Assembly (NCBI RefSeq): GCF_023555055.1
Contig: NZ_JAMJPL010000006.1
Span: 1 to 64,000 of the forward strand
Direction of reading: 5' to 3'
DNA length: 64,000 bases
Origin: Marinobacter sp. ATCH36
Lineage (GTDB): Bacteria > Pseudomonadota > Gammaproteobacteria > Pseudomonadales > Oleiphilaceae
Shown piece by piece: positions 35,193 through 44,628 of the stretch. The translations under genes and the position numbers were made by a program. The notes beneath the pieces are model-generated. The model had not been told where the DNA came from. It saw only the letters and a list, made by a program, of their open reading frames with translations, and made no database searches. The number at the start of each line of letters is the position of its first letter. Within the stretch, counting starts at the first letter, position 1.

Positions 35193-36991
35193 CAACACCT
35201 TCCATTCCCTACCTTACGCTCGCGCAAATGTTGCGGGCCCACGCCAAAGATCGACCTGAATCGCTGGCTCTGCGCCAGAAAGACTTTGGTATCTGGCAGG
35301 CCTATTCCTGGCAGGATTACTACCAGCGTGCCCGCCACTTCGGGCTTGGGCTGCGCGCCCTGGGCCTTGAGGAAGGTGGCCATGTGGCCATCATTTCGGA
35401 GAACCGGGTTGAGTGGGTCATTGCCCAGATGGGAATCGGGATAGTCCGTGGCATCTGTGTGGGTGTGTACCCGACCAGCCCCTGGAACGAGGTGGCCTAC
35501 GTTCTCGAGCACAGCGATGCGGAAATAGTGGTGTGTGAGGATCAGGAACAGACTGACAAGGTTCTTGAGGCCTGGCCCGAGCTGCCCAAGCTGAAACACA
35601 ATATCGCCATCGATATGAAAGGGCTGAGTTATTATCCGCGGCCACCCTCGTCGTTCGAGGATATTGAGGCCCGGGGCCGGGAGTTTGAGAATGCGCATCC
35701 CGGACTGGTGGATGAGCTGCTGGACAGCCAGCAGATGGAAGAGACGGCCCTGATGGTCTATACCTCCGGCTCCACCGGCCGGCCGAAAGGCGCAATGATT
35801 AGCTGGGGTAACCTCCATGCGGCGGCTCCCGGCCTTATTGAACTGCTGCAGGCGGACGAGCATGGCTCCAGCCTCTCCTACCTGCCGCTATGCCATGTGG
35901 CGGAGCAGGCGGTCACCAATATCGCCCCGATGTACGCAGGCAGCACCGTCAATTTTGGCGAGAGCCTGCGGACGATTCAGGAAGATTTGCGGGAAATTGC
36001 GCCGACCTTTTTTCTCGGGGTGCCGCGGATATGGGAAAAGCTGCATTCGTCCATTTACATCAAGATCCAGGAAACTGGCCGGGTACGTCAGGCGCTGTTT
36101 AACTGGGCGATCCGGGTGTGTTCGCCGATGGCATTCAAACCCCGGGCGCAGTGGAGCCTGAAAGAAAAATGCCTGTACAGCATCAGTTACTGGCTGGTGT
36201 TGCGTTCAGTGCAGAATTTTATTGGCCTGCGCCGGTGCACCATCGCGCTGACTGGGGCGGCTCCCATATCCACAGGGATCCTTGAGTTTTTCCGAACTAT
36301 CGGTATTCCCCTGGTGGAGGTATACGGTCAGACGGAAAGTAGCGGTGTTGCAACCGCCCAGCCAGTGGATGACGTGCACCTGGGAACCGTGGGTGTCGCT
36401 ATTTCCGGTGTCGAAGTCAAACTCGGTGAGCAGAACGAAATCATCATGCGCGGCGGCAGCATGTTCAAGGGTTATTACAAGAACGACGAGACAACCGCCT
36501 CCACTCTGAAAGACGGTTGGCTGCACACCGGAGATGTCGGCGAATGGCGGGATGGCCAACTCAAAATTGTGGATCGACTGAAGGACATCATTATTACCGC
36601 TGGCGGCAAGAATCTCTCACCCACCGAAATTGAAAACACCATCAAGGCGAGCCCTTATATTAAAGAGTGCATCGTGATTGGCGAGGCCAGAAAGTACGTC
36701 TCCGCCCTGATCCAGATCGACTTTGACACGGTTGCCAAGTGGGCCGAGCAGGAACGGATTGCCTACACAACCTTCCGCAGCCTGACTGAGCAGCAGCGGG
36801 TTAACGAACTGATCGAGTCCGAAGTGAACAAAGGCAATGAACAGTTGCCCCAGGTGGCGCAGATCAAACGCTTCCATTTGCTCACCAAGGAACTGGATCA
36901 CGATGATGATGAGGTTACTGCAACGATGAAGGTGCGTCGGAGCAAAATCTACGAAAAATATACGGACGTGATTGAGTCGCTTTACGCTTGA
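35189..36991 (+). CDS. Long-chain-type acyl-CoA synthetase (AMP-forming)
   Basis: This 600-residue ligase has YTSGSTGRPKGAM, the YGQTES motif, the HTGD motif (WLHTGD) and the C-terminal region ITAGGKNLSPTEIEN. The insertion pattern (SYLPLCHVAEQ) is that of FadD15/ACSL-type long-chain synthetases. It is coupled to a complete HAAT importer, so imported acid is probably trapped as CoA thioester on entry. Its 3' end overlaps the convergent LysR gene by 10 bases. Confidence 0.88.
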   Translation: MTTPSIPYLTLAQMLRAHAKDRPESLALRQKDFGIWQAYSWQDYYQRARHFGLGLRALGLEEGGHVAIISENRVEWVIAQMGIGIVRGICVGVYPTSPWNEVAYVLEHSDAEIVVCEDQEQTDKVLEAWPELPKLKHNIAIDMKGLSYYPRPPSSFEDIEARGREFENAHPGLVDELLDSQQMEETALMVYTSGSTGRPKGAMISWGNLHAAAPGLIELLQADEHGSSLSYLPLCHVAEQAVTNIAPMYAGSTVNFGESLRTIQEDLREIAPTFFLGVPRIWEKLHSSIYIKIQETGRVRQALFNWAIRVCSPMAFKPRAQWSLKEKCLYSISYWLVLRSVQNFIGLRRCTIALTGAAPISTGILEFFRTIGIPLVEVYGQTESSGVATAQPVDDVHLGTVGVAISGVEVKLGEQNEIIMRGGSMFKGYYKNDETTASTLKDGWLHTGDVGEWRDGQLKIVDRLKDIIITAGGKNLSPTEIENTIKASPYIKECIVIGEARKYVSALIQIDFDTVAKWAEQERIAYTTFRSLTEQQRVNELIESEVNKGNEQLPQVAQIKRFHLLTKELDHDDDEVTATMKVRRSKIYEKYTDVIESLYA

Positions 36992-37875
36992 GCAGAGGGG
37001 CTTATCAGTCGTTTCAGTATGACCCGCTCGAGTGCTTGGGCTGATGGTGACAGTGACCGATTGGCCAGTTTGATGATGCCTATCTGGCGGATCAGTTTGG
37101 GCTCATTCAGGGGCACGAAACACAGCTTGTGATTATCCACCGGAAAAGCCAGGCGGGGCAGCGTGGTAATGCCACTGCCGGCTTCCAGCATCGCGAGCAG
37201 GGAGATCATGTTGGAGATGTAGAAGTCGTTGTTGTCCACCAGGGTGGCGGCTGCGGTATTCTTCAGAAGCCGCGAGGTGCCGTTGGTGATAAAACGCTCT
37301 TCCTTCAATTCCTGCCACTGCAGGCTTTCGCGGTTTGCAAGCCGGTGATCCCGGTGCAACACAACCCCTATGTTGTCCTCGAAAAGGTGGGTGTAGCTCA
37401 GGTGTTCGTCCTGCGCCCAGACACTGCTGATTCCCAGGTCCACCTCGCCATTGGCAACCATGCGGCAGACAAACTCGGCGTTTTCGTCGTGCAGGTTTAT
37501 GTTGATGTTCGGGTATTCGGCAATGAATGCCGCGAGAAATTCTGGCATCAGGCGGCTGGCAATCGATGGCACTGTAGCCAGTGCGACTCGCCCTTGCTGG
37601 CCTTGGGCGACGTACTGTAGCTCGTTGGCAAGTCGGTCGTGTTGTTTGATCAGCTCCCGGAATCTGGGCAGGCAATACTCACCGAACGGCGTTAGCTGCC
37701 CCTTCTGGCTCTTCTCGAATAAAGGCTGCCCCAGCCGTTCCTCCAGATCCCTTATTGCCATGGACAGGGCTGGCTGGCTTCGATGCAGCAGCCGCGATGC
37801 GCTGTGGAAACTGCCTTCCTCCGACACCGCCAGTACGTAACGCAGGGGCTGAATTTTGAGTTCGAGTGCCATCAT
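36982..37875 (-). CDS. LysR-family transcriptional regulator
   Basis: This 297-residue regulator has an N-terminal winged helix (LAVSEEGSFHSASRLLHRSQPALSMAI, shown in part by family) and a C-terminal effector domain. It is divergent from the aldehyde dehydrogenase-M19-BCCT operon across 120 bases that contain a 7-5-7 dyad. By the usual LysR arrangement, it should activate that operon in response to the transported or catabolised compound. Confidence 0.9.
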   Translation of the reverse strand: MMALELKIQPLRYVLAVSEEGSFHSASRLLHRSQPALSMAIRDLEERLGQPLFEKSQKGQLTPFGEYCLPRFRELIKQHDRLANELQYVAQGQQGRVALATVPSIASRLMPEFLAAFIAEYPNININLHDENAEFVCRMVANGEVDLGISSVWAQDEHLSYTHLFEDNIGVVLHRDHRLANRESLQWQELKEERFITNGTSRLLKNTAAATLVDNNDFYISNMISLLAMLEAGSGITTLPRLAFPVDNHKLCFVPLNEPKLIRQIGIIKLANRSLSPSAQALERVILKRLISPSAQA

Positions 37876-37903
37876 TTATTCGCTTCGATATGGTTGCCCC
37901 TAA

Positions 37904-37922
37904 TGATAAGTAATCCTTATCA
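37904..37922. promoter_or_regulatory. LysR-type operator candidate
   Basis: TGATAAG and CTTATCA are perfect inverted 7-base arms with a 5-base spacer. The dyad lies 29 bases from the LysR start and about 74 bases before the aldehyde dehydrogenase start. Spacing and A+T-rich arms fit a LysR binding site serving both divergent genes. Confidence 0.6.
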
Positions 37923-37995
37923 AAAATGCCAAATTTTTGATTATGCTTATGCAAAAAAGACGGCTAGGCTTTGGGTACATATTAAGGAGATTCTC

Positions 37996-39438
37996 ATGTC
38001 ACAGTCCTATGCGCTCTACATTGGTGGGGAATGGGTCAAGGGCGAACAGCCTGCCCAACCTAACCAGAATCCTTCAGACCTTAGCGATATCATCGGCTAT
38101 TACGATCAGGCCAGTGCTGCCCAGGTAACCCAGGCTATTGCGGCTGCCCGGGAGGGTCAGAAAGCGTGGGCTGAAACAGGGCTTGAGGCCCGTTACGGGG
38201 CGCTGATGGCTATCGGTAATGAACTGATTGCCCGCAAGGATGAGCTCGGTGAACTGCTTTCACGGGAGGAAGGCAAACCGCTGGCGGAAGGTAAGGGTGA
38301 AGTGTATCGCTCCGGCCAGTTCTTTCATTATTACGCAGCCGAAGTGCTGCGCCAGATTGATGACCGCGTGGCCTCGGTGCGCCCCGGTGTTGAAATCGAA
38401 ACCCGCCGCGAGCCGTTGGGTGTCGTTGGCGTCATCAGCCCCTGGAATTTCCCCCTGGCGACAGCTGTCTGGAAGATCGCGCCGGCCCTGGCTTTCGGCA
38501 ATGCGGTGGTTTTCAAACCGGCTAATCTGGTGCCTGCAAGCGCCTCGGCACTTGCTGAAATCATCAGTCGCCAGAGTCTGCCCCCAGGTACTTTCAATCT
38601 GATCAACGGCAGTGGCAGTGAAGCAGGCGAAGCATTGATTACCAGTCCCCATGTTCAGGCCATCACCTTTACCGGGTCGCTTGGGGTTGGTCGGCGGGTG
38701 GCCGCCGCTACCGCTGCCAACCTGGTGAAGTGCCAGCTGGAAATGGGCTCCAAGAACGCTTTGATCGTACTGGACGACGCTGACCTGGACTTGGCGGTTG
38801 ATGCCGCTTTCGCCGGCGCCTATTCCGGTTCCGGGCAGAAGTGCACGGCCTCCTCTCGCTTGATTGTTACCGATGCAGTGCACGACGAATTCGTGGAGAA
38901 GCTTACCGCAAAACTTGCCGCAGCGAAGGTTGGTCCGGCAATGGCGGATGGCACGGTTATCGGCCCCATTGCCAGCGAAAGCCAGCTTGCGGCTAACCGT
39001 CACTGGGTTGATGTGGCGCTGGAAGAGGGCGCCACGCTGGCGTTCGGGGGCGAGGAAGTCAACGCCGGGACTGAAGGCTATTACATGCAGCCAGTGTTGT
39101 TTACCAACACTACTAATGACATGAGCATCAACCGGGACGAAGTGTTCGGTCCGGTGGCCTGTGTGATCCGGGTTCCGGATTATGAAGCGGCACTGGCAAC
39201 TCTGAACGATACCAACTATGGCCTGACCGCCGGCCTGATCACCCGCTCCCTGCATTGGGCGTCGGATTTCAAGGCTCGCGCCGAGACCGGTTGCGTCATG
39301 GTGAACCTGGCCACGGCCGGCACCGATTATCACGTGCCTTTCGGTGGTCGCAAAGAGTCCAGTTTTGGTCCACGGGAACAGGGCCAGTACGCCCGGGAGT
39401 TCTACACCGTGGTGAAAACCTGTTACACCAAGGCCTGA
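37996..39438 (+). CDS. Aldehyde dehydrogenase (alpha-ketoglutaric-semialdehyde-dehydrogenase-like)
   Basis: This 480-residue NAD(P)-dependent aldehyde dehydrogenase has catalytic Cys283 (SGQKCTASS) and Glu249 (LEMGSKN). The FTGSLGVGRRVA and GQKCTASSRLIV segments resemble 2,5-dioxopentanoate (KGSA) dehydrogenases of sugar-acid and hydroxyproline catabolism. ATG 37996 follows AAGGAGA. It is the first gene of an operon with an M19 peptidase homologue, a BCCT transporter, two poorly known proteins and RidA. The aldehyde probably derives from the compound imported by the BCCT protein. Confidence 0.85.
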   Translation: MSQSYALYIGGEWVKGEQPAQPNQNPSDLSDIIGYYDQASAAQVTQAIAAAREGQKAWAETGLEARYGALMAIGNELIARKDELGELLSREEGKPLAEGKGEVYRSGQFFHYYAAEVLRQIDDRVASVRPGVEIETRREPLGVVGVISPWNFPLATAVWKIAPALAFGNAVVFKPANLVPASASALAEIISRQSLPPGTFNLINGSGSEAGEALITSPHVQAITFTGSLGVGRRVAAATAANLVKCQLEMGSKNALIVLDDADLDLAVDAAFAGAYSGSGQKCTASSRLIVTDAVHDEFVEKLTAKLAAAKVGPAMADGTVIGPIASESQLAANRHWVDVALEEGATLAFGGEEVNAGTEGYYMQPVLFTNTTNDMSINRDEVFGPVACVIRVPDYEAALATLNDTNYGLTAGLITRSLHWASDFKARAETGCVMVNLATAGTDYHVPFGGRKESSFGPREQGQYAREFYTVVKTCYTKA

Positions 39439-39448
39439 GGACACCGCC

Positions 39449-40450
39449 ATGTCACAGTCTGTTCTTACCATTGATGGGCTTCAGTACTCGAACTGGTCAC
39501 GGGCCATATTCGAGGAAATGCGCGAAGGCGGTGTTGATGCGGTGCATGCCACCCTGGTGTATCACGAGAACTGCCGAGAGACTCTGCTGCGCTTTGGAGA
39601 ATGGCAGCGCCGTTTTGAAGCGCACGCCGATCTGATCATGCCGGTTTACCAGGCCAGCGATATCGAGTTGGCCCGGGAGAGTAATCGGGTGGGCATCTTT
39701 TTCGGTGCCCAGAACTGCTCCCCCATTGAAGATGATGTTGATCTGGTCGCCATTATGCGTCGGCTGGGGCTGCTGATCATGCAGCTCACCTACAATAACC
39801 AGAGCCTGCTGGCCTGTGGTTGCTACGAAGCGGAAGACAGCGGTATTACCCGTTTTGGCAAGCAGGTGATCCGGGAAATGAACCGTGTCGGCATGCTGAT
39901 TGATATGTCCCACAGTTCAGAGCGCTCGACCCTGGATGCCATTGAGCTGTCCGAGCGGCCGGTGATTATTTCCCATGCCAACCCGGCCAGCTTTCATGCT
40001 GCGAAGCGTAATAAGTCTGATGCAGTGTTGCGTGCGGTGTCGCAAAGCGGTGGCATTCTGGGATTCTCGGTGTATCCGTTCCATCTTAAGAATGGTCCGG
40101 ACTGCACCCTGGATGAGTTCTGCGGCATGGTGGCCGATACCGCAGACCTGATGGGAATAGACCATATTGGATTGGGTACAGACCTGTGCCAGGGCCAACC
40201 GGAATCGGTACTGACCTGGATGCGCAATGGTCGCTGGACCAAGGCTATGGACTATGGTGAAGGTGATCAGTCGAATGCTGGTTGGCCTGCGCCGCTGTCC
40301 TGGTTCAGCGACAACCGGCATTTCAACAATATCGCGGAAGGTTTACGCCAGAAAGGGTTCAATCAAGAGGAAGTTGGAAAAATCATGGGGCGTAACTGGC
40401 TCCGGCAATTAACCGAAGGGACGCGGCCCGAGCCAGGCGCCGTGGTCTGA
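39449..40450 (+). CDS. M19 (renal dipeptidase) family protein, atypical
   Basis: This 333-residue TIM-barrel metallohydrolase of the membrane dipeptidase family resembles the PA5396-like group found near glycine-betaine/dimethylglycine genes in pseudomonads, from memory. His155 (DMSHSS), His176 (ISHANP) and Asp245 (GLGTDL) occupy metal-site positions. The N-terminal His-x-Asp pair of classical members is replaced by IDGLQYSNW, and the usual bridging Glu is not obvious (GAQNCSPIEDD). It has no signal peptide. A role in hydrolysing a small amide or dipeptide-like compound in the cytoplasm is possible; the true reaction is unknown. Confidence 0.75.
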   Translation: MSQSVLTIDGLQYSNWSRAIFEEMREGGVDAVHATLVYHENCRETLLRFGEWQRRFEAHADLIMPVYQASDIELARESNRVGIFFGAQNCSPIEDDVDLVAIMRRLGLLIMQLTYNNQSLLACGCYEAEDSGITRFGKQVIREMNRVGMLIDMSHSSERSTLDAIELSERPVIISHANPASFHAAKRNKSDAVLRAVSQSGGILGFSVYPFHLKNGPDCTLDEFCGMVADTADLMGIDHIGLGTDLCQGQPESVLTWMRNGRWTKAMDYGEGDQSNAGWPAPLSWFSDNRHFNNIAEGLRQKGFNQEEVGKIMGRNWLRQLTEGTRPEPGAVV

Positions 40451-40490
40451 GTCTCAAACCTAGCCCCAACAACAAAAACAGGTAAACGCC

Positions 40491-42113
40491 ATGACAAACT
40501 CAGCTAGCTCTACCGCGACTCTGGAAGCGGGTGTAAGGCGCTTTGGTGACCCGATTGTATTGGGCCTGAGCATTGGTTTCATTCTATTGTTTCTCGGCCT
40601 CTCCTTGTACGACATTGAGTGGACGGCCGGGCTGATTTCCAGCGGTTTTGCCTGGACGGCCCAGACTCTGGGTTCGTTCTTTCAGCTTCTGTTGTTGCTG
40701 ACCTTTCTGATTGGCATGGGTGTGGCCATCTCCCCGGCGGGCAGTGCCAAGGTTGGCAACATGAATACGCCGGAGTTGAGCACGTTCAAATGGCTGTCGA
40801 TCATCATGTGCACCTTGCTGGCAGGTGGCGGTGTGTTTTTTGCCGCTGGTGAGCCGGTGTATCACTTTGTGGTGACGCCGCCGGTGTTCGATACGGAAGC
40901 GGGTACGGCGGAAGCGGTGGCGCCTGCCCTGGCGCAGTCGTTCATGCACTGGGGCTTTCTGGCTTGGGCGATTCTGGGCACGCTGTCGGCGATTGTGCTG
41001 GCTCACGCCCACTATGTGAAAGGCCAGCCGCTGCAGCCCCGAACGCTGCTGTATCCGGTATTTGGTGAAAAGGTGATGAGCGGCTGGTTTGGCGGTGTCG
41101 TCGACGCTGCGTGCGTGATCGCCGTGGTTGCCGGTACTGTGGGGCCTATCGGGTTTCTGGCCACCCAGGTCAGTTTTGGCCTGCACGAACTCTTCGGGTT
41201 TTCCCAGGGGTATGGCACGCAGCTGCTGATACTGGTGGTGTTGGCCGGGGTCTACGTGACGTCGGCGATGACCGGCATTCACCGGGGCATCCAGTTTCTG
41301 AGCCGGTTTAACGTGTTCCTGGCGCTGGCGATTGCGGCGGTTATTTTTATTTTCGGCCCGACGCTGTTTTTGACCAACGCCTACACCCAGGGTTTCGGTG
41401 AGTATATCGACTCATTTTTCTCCATGGCTACGGTGACCGCCAGTACCGCTGAAGGCTGGTGGATGCAGTGGTGGACGGTGTTCTTCTTTGCCTGGTTCCT
41501 GGGCTACGGGCCTTTGATGGCCATTTTCGTGGCCCGCATTTCCCGCGGCAGAACCGTCCGCCAGATGATTCTGGCGGTGGGGGTGATGGCGCCGGTGGCT
41601 ACCACCATCTGGTTTACGTTGCTGGGTGGTTCGGGCATTTTCTACCAGCTGACCGGGGCCATCGATCTGACAGGAGCTCTCAATAACTTCCAGTTTGATG
41701 TTGCGACGCTGACCGTTGCCCAGGCGCTACCGGGTGGCACATTGATGGCGGTGGCTATTCTGCTGCTGACCACCATATTCGTCGCCACCACCGGCGATTC
41801 CATGAGCTACGCCATTGCAGTGGTCAGTGCCGGGCACGATGAACCGGAGCCAATTGTGCGGGCCTTCTGGGGTGTTGCCATGGCGCTGATGGCAGCTGTT
41901 CTCCTGAATATGGGAGCCGGGCAAATCAGCGCACTGCAGCAGTTTATTGTGATCACGGCGATTCCGGTGTCCCTGATTCTGCTACCTACGCTTTACCTCG
42001 GCCCCAAATCCGCTTACGCCATGGCCCGTGAGCAGGGCATTGTGCCACCCAGGGGTGAGGTGGCACTGGTCGGTGAGCACACCGGCTCCGCAGAATCTGT
42101 ATCGGGGAAATGA
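40491..42113 (+). CDS. BCCT-family transporter, atypical substrate box
   Basis: This 540-residue, 12-helix transporter is of the betaine/choline/carnitine family. The family signature in helix 8 begins at Trp328 (WTVFFFAWFLGYGP, then MAIFVARISRGRT). Compared with BetP, the four box tryptophans read Phe333, Trp335, Phe336 and Tyr339, so the quaternary-amine cage is altered. The substrate may therefore differ from glycine betaine. No long osmosensory C-terminal domain is present, which suits a nutrient transporter rather than an osmotic one. It follows the M19 gene by 40 bases. Confidence 0.88.
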   Translation: MTNSASSTATLEAGVRRFGDPIVLGLSIGFILLFLGLSLYDIEWTAGLISSGFAWTAQTLGSFFQLLLLLTFLIGMGVAISPAGSAKVGNMNTPELSTFKWLSIIMCTLLAGGGVFFAAGEPVYHFVVTPPVFDTEAGTAEAVAPALAQSFMHWGFLAWAILGTLSAIVLAHAHYVKGQPLQPRTLLYPVFGEKVMSGWFGGVVDAACVIAVVAGTVGPIGFLATQVSFGLHELFGFSQGYGTQLLILVVLAGVYVTSAMTGIHRGIQFLSRFNVFLALAIAAVIFIFGPTLFLTNAYTQGFGEYIDSFFSMATVTASTAEGWWMQWWTVFFFAWFLGYGPLMAIFVARISRGRTVRQMILAVGVMAPVATTIWFTLLGGSGIFYQLTGAIDLTGALNNFQFDVATLTVAQALPGGTLMAVAILLLTTIFVATTGDSMSYAIAVVSAGHDEPEPIVRAFWGVAMALMAAVLLNMGAGQISALQQFIVITAIPVSLILLPTLYLGPKSAYAMAREQGIVPPRGEVALVGEHTGSAESVSGK

Positions 42114-42116
42114 AGC

Positions 42117-43847
42117 ATGGCTACCCAACTGAATATAAACACTGAGCTGAAACTGCGACCCGCCGCCAGGGTGATGAACCTGGTGCGGCTGGGTAGCCTG
42201 CATGCCAGCCGTCTGAGTTTCTCCCGCAGCCTGGTGCGCCAGATGGCGCGGGAAGACTGGACGGTAAGCACCGTTCGAAATGATCTGGACGATCAGGGCC
42301 ATGGCGTGGTGATCTATCGTCTTGAGACGCCGCACCATATCTATCATGGTGTGGTGTTTTCCCGGCATCTGGACCCGGAACAACGCTCTGACAGAGTGAT
42401 TGCCGAAGCCTGGGACGTCACCTTTGCCCTGGTTGAGGGGCCGGTAGACGATATTCTGCTGGAGCAGATGGAATCCAACGTGCCATTGCAGGAAGCCGGG
42501 CGCCAGAACCCCAGGTTGCTGGTGTTGTCCCGGGCCAATAAAAGCCTGCGCAATTTCGGATATTTTGTCGAAGCCCTGGCAGAGGGGCGCCAGCCTGACC
42601 CGGCCTGGTTGACCCGCGTGGGCTACCTGTATCGCACCACTGCGGTCTACGGCAACGGCAAGTTCGGCATCGCCGACTATGCCCGTCTGCAGAAAAATCC
42701 GGATTTTAACCGGCCGTTTTCGGCGCAGATGTTTGCGGTTTATCTGCTGCGGCACTTCTCCATTCATCAGGTGGAACACCTGGCCCGGTGTCGGGCTCCG
42801 GACCAGGCGGTGGGTCTGGCCCCGGCGCTGCAACGCTATCTGGGTATTGGTAACTCCACTGGCCTAGGCATGGCGCCGTTTCTGATTAACCATCCGCAGT
42901 TGATCCAGCAATGGGTGTACTGTCGCGAACGGGCGCTGGCCTGGGCTCGTGAACAGCCCCCCACGGAAGCATCGCGGCTTCATCTGATGACGCTGTTGCG
43001 CCGCGCCCACCAGCATTTTGTGGAAACGGTGACCGAGGACGCCGAGCAAACTCGGCGAAATGCGGCCACGGTGACTTCAATTGCGGCAGTTATTGTCTGG
43101 CTGGACCAGATGCAAGCGAGCCCCGCTTTATGGGATGAGCTTCTGAACTGGGCCGACGACAACTGCTCCCTGGAGGCGCAGGAGCTGATTAACACTCTGC
43201 TGATCGAACTCTATCCGGATGTGATTGATGCCGCCGAGGACGAGTTGGCGTGTGAGGAAATACTGGAATTGCAGCCGGAAATGAAAGCGACAGCCCTGAA
43301 GCAGATGATTGAAAACCGGTTTGCCTGGGCGCTGGATTACGACCCCAAAAATCCCGACCACAAATACTGGTTTTGGTATCGCTCGGTGGAAAAGGAAGAG
43401 CCAAGGCTCGGGGTGCGCGCAGAGGAACCCGGAGCCGAAAAAGAATTGCCATTGGCCATCGGGCCACGGATTTACCGAACTTACCAATTGCTGGATGCCT
43501 TTCTGGACCGCAGCCCCCGGGGATCGGTGGTGGAATTTCTGATGGCGCACCCGGGTCAGAAGGAATGCGTGCGGCGCATCCAGACCATGGGCGCCACCCC
43601 CTATGGTGAGATTCAGGCCAATCTCTGGCATCGGGATATGAAGCCTATGCATCTGCTGCGCACCAAACTATCGTTTTTTGGTGCCAGCCGGTTCGATCCC
43701 AAGTCTGACCGTTGGGTGCGGGTAACCCTGTTTCAGGGGGCGCCGCTGTTCCGTGAACTGTTCAGTGATCACGGCGCCGATATGGCGCGGCTGGCGGCAC
43801 TGGATGACTGGAGTTTCCCGGTAGAGCCGGATTCGGATTCTTTATGA
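42117..43847 (+). CDS. Uncharacterised protein (576 residues)
   Basis: I do not recognise a family. The protein is soluble, with no signal peptide or membrane segment, and is rich in Arg, Leu and Trp. Its centre is mostly helical (about 180-400); conserved-looking clusters include RNFGYFVEAL, YGNGKFGIADY and FWYRSVEKEEPRLG. It begins 4 bases after the BCCT gene and its stop overlaps the start of the DUF3726-like gene (ATGA). It is therefore firmly part of the operon and probably acts with its neighbours. The YRTTAVYGNGKFG segment might contact a nucleotide or substrate, but this is speculative. Confidence 0.7.
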   Translation: MATQLNINTELKLRPAARVMNLVRLGSLHASRLSFSRSLVRQMAREDWTVSTVRNDLDDQGHGVVIYRLETPHHIYHGVVFSRHLDPEQRSDRVIAEAWDVTFALVEGPVDDILLEQMESNVPLQEAGRQNPRLLVLSRANKSLRNFGYFVEALAEGRQPDPAWLTRVGYLYRTTAVYGNGKFGIADYARLQKNPDFNRPFSAQMFAVYLLRHFSIHQVEHLARCRAPDQAVGLAPALQRYLGIGNSTGLGMAPFLINHPQLIQQWVYCRERALAWAREQPPTEASRLHLMTLLRRAHQHFVETVTEDAEQTRRNAATVTSIAAVIVWLDQMQASPALWDELLNWADDNCSLEAQELINTLLIELYPDVIDAAEDELACEEILELQPEMKATALKQMIENRFAWALDYDPKNPDHKYWFWYRSVEKEEPRLGVRAEEPGAEKELPLAIGPRIYRTYQLLDAFLDRSPRGSVVEFLMAHPGQKECVRRIQTMGATPYGEIQANLWHRDMKPMHLLRTKLSFFGASRFDPKSDRWVRVTLFQGAPLFRELFSDHGADMARLAALDDWSFPVEPDSDSL

Positions 43848-44611
43848 AAGTTTCATTTAACGAACTGCAGGGCATGGGCCGCAAGGCCTTCATCGGTATC
43901 GGTTTCGCCGAGGGCGATGCCATTGACGCGGCAGAAATGGTCGCCTGGATGGAAGCCCACGGCCTTGGTGGTGTGGCGGCACTCAAGAAAGGGCTGGCCT
44001 ATCTGCTGACCGAAGATCCTGCCGACACTCCGACCCTGGTTTATCAGGACGCCGATTTCAGTGTGCTGGACGCCCACAACCACAGCATTCTGGGCAATGC
44101 CAGCCTGGCGGTGGAACTGGGTTATGCCAGAGCCCGGGCGCGGGGGTTATCCATTACCAAGATCCGTCGCTGTCACAACCGGGTGTTGGTGATTGGCTAT
44201 CTTTCCCGGTTGGCCCGACGGGGCATGAATGTCACCGCCTTCTGGCGTAACTCCCACGAACCTTTAATAGAGCAGGTGGTTGGCTTCAAGGCCGGTCATC
44301 CGGTGCCGGAGATCTGTGTTTACAGCCTGGAAGATGTTCCGGACGACGTCGAAAAAAACGATGGTATCACCCTGATTATGGCCAACCACGTTGACCTGTT
44401 GCCAAGCCTGCGTTCGGACTATGCCCTGACCAACCTGATGCGGCAGACCGAGGAAGAGCTGGAAAATCAGCGAGACCGGGCCCTGGTCGAAGGCCTGGAA
44501 GTAGACGACCAGCTATGGAAAACCCTTAAATCCCTGGCCGACCGGTTGCTGGTGGAAGCCTCCGAGGCCTCCCGCGGCGGCGCAGGGGCTGGTAAAAGCG
44601 ATGATGACTGA
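43844..44611 (+). CDS. DUF3726-like protein
   Basis: A 255-residue soluble protein. Its N-terminus (VSFNELQGMGRKAFIGIGF, then AEMVAWMEAHGLGGV) looks like the start of DUF3726 proteins, which are distantly related to the malate/L-lactate dehydrogenase (Ldh_2) fold. Residues around LDAHNHSILGN and ARARARGLS may form the equivalent of its cofactor region. It is translationally coupled to the 576-residue unknown protein by an ATGA overlap, suggesting a two-subunit enzyme. The C-terminus is low-complexity and acidic (GGAGAGKSDDD). Family assignment is from memory and moderate. Confidence 0.55.
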   Translation: MKVSFNELQGMGRKAFIGIGFAEGDAIDAAEMVAWMEAHGLGGVAALKKGLAYLLTEDPADTPTLVYQDADFSVLDAHNHSILGNASLAVELGYARARARGLSITKIRRCHNRVLVIGYLSRLARRGMNVTAFWRNSHEPLIEQVVGFKAGHPVPEICVYSLEDVPDDVEKNDGITLIMANHVDLLPSLRSDYALTNLMRQTEEELENQRDRALVEGLEVDDQLWKTLKSLADRLLVEASEASRGGAGAGKSDDD

Positions 44612-44628
44612 CCGGAGAGGAACGGATA

